A DNA stretch of 64,000 nucleotides from OLB7 sp966250335 (GTDB taxonomy: Bacteria > Bacteroidota > Ignavibacteria > OLB7): NCBI GenBank assembly GCA_966250335.1, contig CBINGZ010000034.1, positions 1-64,000 on the forward strand, in the 5' to 3' direction. Within the stretch, counting starts at the first letter, position 1, and each line of letters opens with the position of its first letter. The notes under the pieces were generated by a model that did no database searches, had not been told where the DNA came from, and was given only the letters and a program-made list of their open reading frames with translations. The position numbers were made by a program, and so were the translations under genes. Shown piece by piece: positions 46,252 to 53,727 of the stretch.

Positions 46252-49200
46252 ATGATCCAACAGACGATAGTATGGACGGCGATCCCGAACGGCGTCTCCG
46301 ACGGGGGAAAGCCGATCGTCACGGTCTTCATCTCCCCTCAGCTGAAGACCGACGCGCTCCCCGGCAAGCTGGGACAGTTCAAGGATTTCCTCGACTGGCC
46401 CGCCGTGCTCGCCAAGCTCCAGTTCAAGGTGGAACTGGGGGGAGGGGGAACGCGGGAGGCGAAGCGCCCTTCGGACCAGACCGACTCCAAGCTCTGGACC
46501 GCGATCTTCCACAGCGGGACCTTCGTCCGTCCCTACGAGTTCAAGCGGCTGGACGACCGCCTCATCTTCTCCTTTCCCGTCAGGAATGTCCACGATTTCC
46601 TGAAGGAGAAGTACCAGAAGTACGCCATATCCGATCCCGAGACGTTCCCCTCCAAGGAACCGCTGGCAGCCGATTTCGGGAGGATCAGTTTCTTCCGTCC
46701 CGGCCCGAACTTCAACGCGACCACGGTTCCCACGCAGCAGGAGGACCAGGCGATCATCGAGGGAATCAAGGGAAGGATGAAACGTGAGAATGCGATCTAT
46801 CCCACGGAGGCCGATCCCCCCTCCGATTTCTTCCTGCTCAAATGGTTCCACGCTCCCAAGAACAAGCGCGATCCCGATACGCCGACGAGCCATAACAACA
46901 AGCCGGTCATGCGGCAGGGACGCTACAAGCGCGCCGTGGTGAAGCCGCCGGAGCTCGATTTCCATCAGGCGATCTCCACTCTGGGAAACTACCCGGCGCT
47001 CCTCCGGAAGATGGGGCTCGCCTTCGATCTGGAGATCGAAGGGCCCCCCATCCCTCCGTCGGCCACCGTGCGGGTGGTCCCGATCTGGCCGAGCGGCCTG
47101 CCGTCGCTCGCTCCGGACGACAAGCGGCCGAAGACGCATTATATCCTGTCGGGGAAGAATTTCGTCGCGAAGCCGCGTCAGACCGAGCCGGAGGTGACCG
47201 AGAGCGGGCTGCTCCGGCTGCGCGACGGACCGGGCGGGGACCCCAAGGGGACTCCACTCTACAGCCTCGTGCAGGTCGACGTCGACGGCGCGGCGATGAA
47301 GACGATGAACTTCGCCTACAACCTCTTCGCGACGGAGATGCGGAGAACCGTCGGCTCGCCCGAGAACGTCAGTCTCCCCTCGATCAGAACCGGCGGCATC
47401 TCGATCGTCAGGACGGGGCGCGCCCTCCGCACCGCGCGGCATCTGAAAGGGGCGACCAGAAAGTATAACGATGTGACGGGAGGGACCGACCCCGAGCTGT
47501 TCGCTGAAGATATCACGAGAGGATATAGGGTCGACGTCTACGATGTCGAGCGCGGCAAGTGGTTCTCGCTCTGCAGACGGGTCGGGCGCTACGAGTTCAC
47601 CTCCGCGGGGCATACGGAGGAACTGACCGACGAGGGGATGGTGCAGACCGGCGCGATGAGCTCGGCCGACGACACCACGAACGATCTCTACCTGCACGAG
47701 TCGTTCGCGACATGGGAGGGGTGGAGCCTCTGCGCTCCCCGTCCCGGCGCCGCCATCAACAACGAGGGTGAGGTGGAGAACAGCCCCAAGGAGTTCTCCG
47801 AGGAGTTCAAGCTCCGGACCTGGTTCCGGCCGGAACCGGGGACGCTCCCGATGCTCCGGTTCGGCAGAAAATATCGTGTTCGTATACGCGCCGTCGATCT
47901 TGCCGGCGGCGGTCCCACGCTGGAGGAGCCGAACCCGACCGACTTCTCCAACGTCACCGACGAGATCTTCTACGCCCGGTTCGAGCCGCTCACCAACCCG
48001 TTCCTCGTGCTGAAGAAGCCGCTCGACGGTTCGCCGGGGGAATCGCTGGAACGGCTCGTGATACGAAGCTTCAACACGACATTGGAACTCGATACGACGG
48101 CGACCGCCGAGACGAGCGAGCGCCATGTGGCGCCCCCTTCGACCGTCGCGCTGAACGCGGAGACCCACGGCGTCTTCGATCTTCCCGCTTCGGCGATGAC
48201 CGACGAGAACCTGAAGAAGCAGTACGATCTGATCTCCTCGAAGGAGGGAAGGTTCAAGGCGACGGGACCGCATGACCTCAAGAATCCTCCGAACCCGATA
48301 GATACATCGGATATCGTCACCGAGCTTCCCTACCTGCCGGAGCCGTTCGCCCACGGGGCTGTCTTCTTCAACCTGCCGGGCGCTCCGGCCGGGAAGATCC
48401 TTCAGATCAGGTCGGACGGATCGCAGAGCGTGCTGCCGCTCGCTCACGCCGTGGGAACACTCTCTCTTACCAAGATCGAATACCGCCAGGGGAAGGAGTG
48501 GCAGCACCGCGAGGCGTTCCGCATCAGGGTGAAGGAAGGGCCCGCGGGGACCGCTCCGAACTGGGATGACGGCGGGCGCGTGCTCACAGTCTTCGTGCCG
48601 AAGGCGGAGGTCGTCCGCTGTCGTTACGCCTCCTACTTCAAGGAGATGGATGAGCTGGACGACATGGGGATCTGGCAATGGATCGCCGAGAAGGGACCCC
48701 CCAACATCGCCGAGCTGAAGCAGAAGGGGCTCGACGGCCGCCACTGGATGCTGACGCCGTTCCGGACCGTCGAGTTCGTCCACGCCACACAGCAGCCGCT
48801 GGGGCTTCCGGAGTTCGGAAGCCTGAAGGCGGGGAAGGTTCCGGGCGACACGTTCGCGACCGTGGTGGACAAGCTGAAGGTCAGCGGGAAAAGCACATCG
48901 AAGATCGATCTTTTCGCCGAGTGGTCGGAGCCGGTGGACCCCCTGGCCGAACCGAAGTGGAAGAATATCGACGGGAAGGCGCATGTCGTCGAGCTGAAGG
49001 TGTTCGATCCCGACACGGTCAATCTTCCCTTGAACAGCCAGCATGAGTTCGGGGATACGAAGCACAGGATGGTCCGCTACCGCGCCGTGGCCACCACCCG
49101 CTTCCGTGAATATCTCGCGGACGAGCTCGCCAAGGATGATCCCTCGGACCCCGATAAACTGCTGAAGAACCTGACGCGGACCTCGGAGATCGTCGAGAAG

Positions 49201-50508
49201 AACATCCTGAACTCCGCCCGTCCCGACGCCCCGAAGGTGCTCTATATCGTGCCGACGTTCGGCTGGGAGAGCGGGACGGAAGCGGGGGGGAAGAGCAGCA
49301 AACGAATCGGCGGCGGCCTCCGCATCTGGATGGACAGGCCGTGGTTCTCTTCCGGAGAAGGGGAGCTGCTCGGGGTGATGATCTGGACCGGTGATTTCTC
49401 CACGATCCCCGACAAGTACAAGCCGTATGTGACGCAGTGGGGTGTAGATCCGATCTGGAAGAGCGGGCCCACGAGCGACGGCCCCAGCTTCAACGCGTTC
49501 AAGGGATGGCATCGCGACCGCTCCGACGTATCGCTGGACGAGCTGACGACCGGACTGGCCGCCCTGCCGCTCAAGACCGTCAACATGCTGATCACGACAG
49601 TGGAGATGGAGGGCTTCAGCGCCAAGAGCGGCAAGACGACACCGAAGAGCGAGGTCGTCAAAAGCGTGCCGGGGATCGACGCCGTGCAGATCAAGCCGGG
49701 GGAGAAACTCTTCCCGCAGAACAAGGGGACGGCAAAGGGACCGGACCCCGCGAAGAGCGCCGGGTCGAGCCCGAGCGGGAAATACCTGAAGGCGACGACG
49801 GCCGAGATCAGCGAGAACGATCTGACGCAGAAGGTGAAGGATCTCGACGCGATCGAAAAATCGCATCTCGATTTTTCCAAGAGTCTCGGAAACGTGACGA
49901 TCGCCAAGCCGACGCTCGCGGTGGTGGGGCACAAGGTGGAGTACGATGAGCATCGGCGTCTGTGGTACTGCGATATGGAGATCGACGCCGGAAAATCGTA
50001 CTACCCGTTCGTGAGGCTCGCGCTGGTCCGGTTCCAGCCCGACTCCGTGGCCGACGCGCTCGTCTCGCGCGTGGTGCTTGCCGACTTTGCACAGCTCGCC
50101 CCCGACCGTGCCGCCGCCGTCATCCCCGATCCCGCCGACCCGCGCAAGCTGGTGCTCGCCGTCAGCGGTCTTACCTACAGCGGCTCCGACGCCGAGGACG
50201 AAAAGGGGGGGGATATCGAGGTCAGCGTGGAGACCCGCCGACTCGGCGTCGAGGACCCCGATCTTGCCTGGGTCCCCGCGCCCGACGTCAACGTGGAACT
50301 GGTGCAGGCGCCGGTGAAGGACGGCGCCACGCTCTGGGGGGGCCTGATCACGCTCCCCGAGCCCCGGGGATCACGGCCGTATCGTGTCGTGATCAAAGAG
50401 TACGAGAAGTTCATCAACATGAGCATGGAGTACAGCGCCGGCGGCTCGCATTTCGAGCAGGCCCGCTTCGCCCGCCGCATCGTCTACGCCGATGTGGTGG
50501 AGATATAG
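46252..50508 (+). CDS. Giant 1418-residue protein, partner of the 41315 gene, unknown function
   Basis: The product starts MIQQTIVWTAIPNGVSDGGK and continues PIVTVFISPQLKTD; no signal peptide, Tat motif or transmembrane helix is visible. The sequence is mostly soluble beta/alpha with several long charged loops. Local patterns include RYKRAVVKPPELDFHQ, YRVRIRAVDLAGGGPTLEEP (FN3-like strand), RHWMLTPFRTVEFVHATQQP and a C-terminal FARRIVYADVVEI. I recognise no catalytic motif. Similar VWTALPNG-type proteins seem to occur in other phyla, from memory only. ATG 46252 is preceded by CAGGAA, and the next gene begins 12 bases after its stop, so it is firmly within the operon. Without its own signal it may be cytoplasmic, or may be exported bound to the Tat-type partner. 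Confidence 0.8.
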   Translation: MIQQTIVWTAIPNGVSDGGKPIVTVFISPQLKTDALPGKLGQFKDFLDWPAVLAKLQFKVELGGGGTREAKRPSDQTDSKLWTAIFHSGTFVRPYEFKRLDDRLIFSFPVRNVHDFLKEKYQKYAISDPETFPSKEPLAADFGRISFFRPGPNFNATTVPTQQEDQAIIEGIKGRMKRENAIYPTEADPPSDFFLLKWFHAPKNKRDPDTPTSHNNKPVMRQGRYKRAVVKPPELDFHQAISTLGNYPALLRKMGLAFDLEIEGPPIPPSATVRVVPIWPSGLPSLAPDDKRPKTHYILSGKNFVAKPRQTEPEVTESGLLRLRDGPGGDPKGTPLYSLVQVDVDGAAMKTMNFAYNLFATEMRRTVGSPENVSLPSIRTGGISIVRTGRALRTARHLKGATRKYNDVTGGTDPELFAEDITRGYRVDVYDVERGKWFSLCRRVGRYEFTSAGHTEELTDEGMVQTGAMSSADDTTNDLYLHESFATWEGWSLCAPRPGAAINNEGEVENSPKEFSEEFKLRTWFRPEPGTLPMLRFGRKYRVRIRAVDLAGGGPTLEEPNPTDFSNVTDEIFYARFEPLTNPFLVLKKPLDGSPGESLERLVIRSFNTTLELDTTATAETSERHVAPPSTVALNAETHGVFDLPASAMTDENLKKQYDLISSKEGRFKATGPHDLKNPPNPIDTSDIVTELPYLPEPFAHGAVFFNLPGAPAGKILQIRSDGSQSVLPLAHAVGTLSLTKIEYRQGKEWQHREAFRIRVKEGPAGTAPNWDDGGRVLTVFVPKAEVVRCRYASYFKEMDELDDMGIWQWIAEKGPPNIAELKQKGLDGRHWMLTPFRTVEFVHATQQPLGLPEFGSLKAGKVPGDTFATVVDKLKVSGKSTSKIDLFAEWSEPVDPLAEPKWKNIDGKAHVVELKVFDPDTVNLPLNSQHEFGDTKHRMVRYRAVATTRFREYLADELAKDDPSDPDKLLKNLTRTSEIVEKNILNSARPDAPKVLYIVPTFGWESGTEAGGKSSKRIGGGLRIWMDRPWFSSGEGELLGVMIWTGDFSTIPDKYKPYVTQWGVDPIWKSGPTSDGPSFNAFKGWHRDRSDVSLDELTTGLAALPLKTVNMLITTVEMEGFSAKSGKTTPKSEVVKSVPGIDAVQIKPGEKLFPQNKGTAKGPDPAKSAGSSPSGKYLKATTAEISENDLTQKVKDLDAIEKSHLDFSKSLGNVTIAKPTLAVVGHKVEYDEHRRLWYCDMEIDAGKSYYPFVRLALVRFQPDSVADALVSRVVLADFAQLAPDRAAAVIPDPADPRKLVLAVSGLTYSGSDAEDEKGGDIEVSVETRRLGVEDPDLAWVPAPDVNVELVQAPVKDGATLWGGLITLPEPRGSRPYRVVIKEYEKFINMSMEYSAGGSHFEQARFARRIVYADVVEI

Positions 50509-50520
50509 GATGGATAGATC

Positions 50521-52563
50521 ATGAAACGATACACGCTTACGATCGCGACCCTTCTTCTGATGATCCTCGGATCGGGCGACCTCTTCGCGCAGATGGGGGT
50601 CCGTCTCCAGCAGCCTCCGCCGAACCAGTTGAAGGTGGCGGATATGTGGAAGATCACCGTCGTGAACTCCTCCCGCGAGAAGAGAAGGGTCTATCTGCAG
50701 GGGACCGCCACGGAGTCGAGGGACGGCGAGGTCGTCAACGCCCAGAGCGCGCAGTTCGACCTTGCGCCGGGGACCAGGACGATCACCGGAAGGGATGTGG
50801 AACCGGTCAAGGTGAACTCCTCCAACAGCAAGTACAAGAATATCGTGCTGCAGACGGGGAGCGTTCCTTCGGGCACCTACACCATCTGCGTCTACGTGAA
50901 GGACGCCAAGACCGGCGAAACCCTCGGAAGCGACTGTATCACGCAGACCGTCCAGAACGTCTCGCTGGTTCTCATCAACCCTTCCGACGAAACACGCCTG
51001 ACCGAGGCGCTGCCGAGGTTTACCTGGACCACGACTCCGCTGATGAATCCTTCCACGAAATATTCGATCAGGATCGTGGAGATCATCGGCAACCAGAGCC
51101 CGGTCGCCGCTCTGCAGTCGGGGCGCGCGTTCCATGAGAACGAGGAGGTGCGGGGGATGTTCTACCAGTACCCGGTCTCGGCCCCCAGGATGGTGTCGGG
51201 GAAGGAGTACGCCTGGCAGGTCTCCGCCTTCAGCAACGGGGTGATGGTGAGCCAGAGCGAGGTGTGGACCTTCTCGTACGGCAACGATCTGCAGGTCGTC
51301 CCCCCCAAGAACATCATATCCGGTCTCCCTGCGAAATTCCAGAAGGCGTTCGGCGGCACCGGGATCGATCAGGCGTACAGCATACGGCAGACGAAGGATA
51401 GCGGCTATATCATTGCGGGATATACCAACAGCTTCGGCGCCGGACGTGACGACGCCTACCTGATAAAGACCGACCCCGCCGGAGTCCTTCAGTGGTCGAA
51501 AACATACGGGGGAGCGGAGGACGACATCTTCTACGGCGTGGAGCAGACGACAGACGGCGGGTATATCGCTGTGGGATGCTCACGCAGCTTCGAGGCGGTG
51601 AACAACGACGTCTACGTGGTCAAGACCGACGCGAGCGGCGGGACGCAGTGGTCGCGCACCTACGGGGGCGGAAGCGACGACGCCGGCTTCTCGGTCGATC
51701 AGGCCGAAACGGGAGGATATGTCGTGGCGGGAATCCTCGGCACCGGCGACGACTACGACGGCTACGTCATCAGGCTGGCGAGCAACGGACTCGTCACCTG
51801 GTCCCGGAATATCGGAGGGGAGGAGTACGATGTCTTCCGTTCGGTCCGGCAGGTGAGGGAGGGCTTCCTGGCGGCCGGCTCCACCCGGACCTACGGCAAG
51901 GGGAACGACGACGCCTACGTGGCGCTGGTCCGTGATGACGGGCAGGTTCAGTGGACCACATCGATCGGAACGCTCTTCATGGAACGCGGCTATTCGGTGG
52001 TCGACGCGCCCGGACGGTTCGTCGTCGCCGGCTACGGAAGCGGAAAGGTCTCACTGGGATACGATATCCATATCTCGGCGATCGACCGCGGCGGGTCGCT
52101 GATATGGTCGAAGTTCTACGAGATCGGCCCCATCGACGAAGGCTTCTCCGCCGCGGCGACCCAGAACGGGGAGATCGTGGTGGCAGGTAACACCCGCGGT
52201 CCGGCGCAGGCCGGGAAGAACGGCGTCTACATGTTCAAGGTCGGGACGGACGGAAGCGTCCAGTGGTCGAAGTTCTACCAGGGAGCGAACCTGAGCGACG
52301 GCATGGTGATGACCCGGACGTTCGATCAGGGATATGCGATCGCCGGCTGGACGAACGAGGTGGGGAACGGAGACGCGCTGCTCGTCAAGACCGACATGGA
52401 GGGGAAGGCCGGCTGCAACGAGCTCGATCCCAAGGTGACCGACGGTCCCTCCCGCATGGTCGCCGGTCCCGGCATGCTCTTCGGGCTCGGAGCGAACGCG
52501 GCCGTCGCTTCCACATCGACCGCGCCCGCCTCGACCGTCGAAACCGTCCTCTGTCCGAAGTAG
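50521..52563 (+). CDS. Secreted seven-bladed propeller-like protein, last gene of the operon
   Basis: The 680-residue protein has a signal peptide ending in LFAQ (residue 24). Residues 25-260 repeat the N-terminal module of the first operon gene (QQPPPNQLKVADMWKITVVN). From about 277 to 640 seven repeats of 50-55 residues follow the pattern GGYIIAGYTNSFG, DDAYLIKTD and LQWSKTYGG, which fits a seven-bladed beta-propeller. The tail has two cysteines (GCNELD, VLCPK) that could form a disulphide closing the structure. There is no T9SS sorting domain. It ends 6 bases from the stop of the convergent lipoprotein gene. Role: probably a surface or periplasmic scaffold in the same complex; ligand unknown. 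Confidence 0.8.
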   Translation: MKRYTLTIATLLLMILGSGDLFAQMGVRLQQPPPNQLKVADMWKITVVNSSREKRRVYLQGTATESRDGEVVNAQSAQFDLAPGTRTITGRDVEPVKVNSSNSKYKNIVLQTGSVPSGTYTICVYVKDAKTGETLGSDCITQTVQNVSLVLINPSDETRLTEALPRFTWTTTPLMNPSTKYSIRIVEIIGNQSPVAALQSGRAFHENEEVRGMFYQYPVSAPRMVSGKEYAWQVSAFSNGVMVSQSEVWTFSYGNDLQVVPPKNIISGLPAKFQKAFGGTGIDQAYSIRQTKDSGYIIAGYTNSFGAGRDDAYLIKTDPAGVLQWSKTYGGAEDDIFYGVEQTTDGGYIAVGCSRSFEAVNNDVYVVKTDASGGTQWSRTYGGGSDDAGFSVDQAETGGYVVAGILGTGDDYDGYVIRLASNGLVTWSRNIGGEEYDVFRSVRQVREGFLAAGSTRTYGKGNDDAYVALVRDDGQVQWTTSIGTLFMERGYSVVDAPGRFVVAGYGSGKVSLGYDIHISAIDRGGSLIWSKFYEIGPIDEGFSAAATQNGEIVVAGNTRGPAQAGKNGVYMFKVGTDGSVQWSKFYQGANLSDGMVMTRTFDQGYAIAGWTNEVGNGDALLVKTDMEGKAGCNELDPKVTDGPSRMVAGPGMLFGLGANAAVASTSTAPASTVETVLCPK

Positions 52564-52569
52564 AGCCGC

Positions 52570-53727
52570 TCAGCGCCTTGATGTGAACGCGCCGAGGTCC
52601 TGGTCGTACACCGGGTTCCCCGCGCCGAAGATCGGCGAGCCGGGCCTGGGCCGTGGGTCGGTGTCGTCGTTTCTGTTGCCGATGAACCCGTCGTACGATA
52701 TGAACATCGGGTCGACCTGGATCAGGTCGCTCGGCCGTGGTCTTCCTATCGCATCCGGCGGGTAGAAATATCGCGTCAGGGAATCCACGGTCGTATGGAA
52801 GAGGTTGTTCCCGTACTCGATGTTGGCGGTGTCGGCCGCCGGTGTGATCCTTATCCCCATCCGGCAGTTGACGAAGAGGTTGTTATAGATCCTGCCGCGA
52901 GCGAACTGATTCATGATCACTCCCGCGCCGTGTCGCGAGGGATTCCGGAAGCCGGAATTGACGAACGTGTTGTTGTGAATCAGCAGGTCGGTCTGCGGAT
53001 AGAGAATCGTGGTGCTTGTCTCGGCCTGGATGCCGTGGTCCAGAGCGTTGTAGATATAGTTGTACGCGACGGTTCCCTTGAATCCCGTCTTGAAGTTCAT
53101 CGCCGACCCGTTGTTCTCGCCGATCATATCGAAAGAGTTCCGAACGATCCGTCCGCTTCCGCCATAGAGGGTGAAGCCGTTATCGATCGGTCCGTAGATG
53201 CGGCAGTCTTCCATGATGAACCGGCTTGTGCCGGCCGCGTTCGAGAAGAAATAGATCGCCGGGCGAGGTTGTCCGCTCGGTCTGATCCCCCCCGCGTACT
53301 CCATGTTCACGAACCTGAAGCTGACGACGGCCGGAGAATCGCACTGAATGCCCCCCCAGGAGCCGAAGAACTTCCTGTCGTCCCCCGGTCCCATATAGAT
53401 CATCTGCTCCTCCGTCCCCTCTGCAAGCAGCGCCCCGCGTATGTAGAGCGTATACACCGACTGGTCGATCGGGTTCACTCGTGGTGCGATCAGTTTCGCC
53501 CCCGGCTCGATGACCAGCGTGTCCCCCCTGCCGACGAACGCATCCTCCCAGAGATAGTAGGTCCGCCCCCCCTTCATGACCCCCTTGATCGGACCGCGCA
53601 GAGTATCGCCGACCTCGGCTGCCGGGTTGGGAGGTTCGAACGGCGCCGTCGTCGACTCGTCGCATGAGACGAGTCCAAGGCCGAGCGAAAGGGAGAGAAT
53701 CAGGAAGGAAAAGATATTACGGCGCAT
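52570..53727 (-). CDS. Lipoprotein with right-handed beta-helix repeats
   Basis: The 385-residue protein has a lipoprotein signal peptide with lipobox LVSC (Cys22), followed by DESTTAP. The region 45-330 has parallel beta-helix features: repeated short strands with conserved N, G and V (FIMEDCRIYGPIDNGFTLYG, IVRNSFDMIGENNG, GTVAYNYIYNALDHGIQAE, LLIHNNTFVN, RIYNNLFVNCRMGIRI). Such domains bind or cut polysaccharides, but I see no clear catalytic set. The start overlaps the 3' end of the TonB-receptor gene by 11 bases, so the two are co-translated. An outer-membrane lipoprotein paired with a receptor, in the manner of SusD-like partners, is inferred. Confidence 0.82.
   Translation of the reverse strand: MRRNIFSFLILSLSLGLGLVSCDESTTAPFEPPNPAAEVGDTLRGPIKGVMKGGRTYYLWEDAFVGRGDTLVIEPGAKLIAPRVNPIDQSVYTLYIRGALLAEGTEEQMIYMGPGDDRKFFGSWGGIQCDSPAVVSFRFVNMEYAGGIRPSGQPRPAIYFFSNAAGTSRFIMEDCRIYGPIDNGFTLYGGSGRIVRNSFDMIGENNGSAMNFKTGFKGTVAYNYIYNALDHGIQAETSTTILYPQTDLLIHNNTFVNSGFRNPSRHGAGVIMNQFARGRIYNNLFVNCRMGIRITPAADTANIEYGNNLFHTTVDSLTRYFYPPDAIGRPRPSDLIQVDPMFISYDGFIGNRNDDTDPRPRPGSPIFGAGNPVYDQDLGAFTSRR

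Noticed and set aside
46234..49953. 1239-codon minus-strand open frame opposite the 46252 gene
   Set aside because: Arginine-rich antisense frame. The plus-strand gene has ribosome-binding-site, operon spacing and protein-like composition; the antisense frame has none.
37394..52563. Operon considered as a prophage or contractile injection system
   Set aside because: No sheath, tube, baseplate, terminase or integrase features are visible; the products carry Sec or Tat-like signals and an outer-membrane barrel, and there are no flanking repeats or tRNA.
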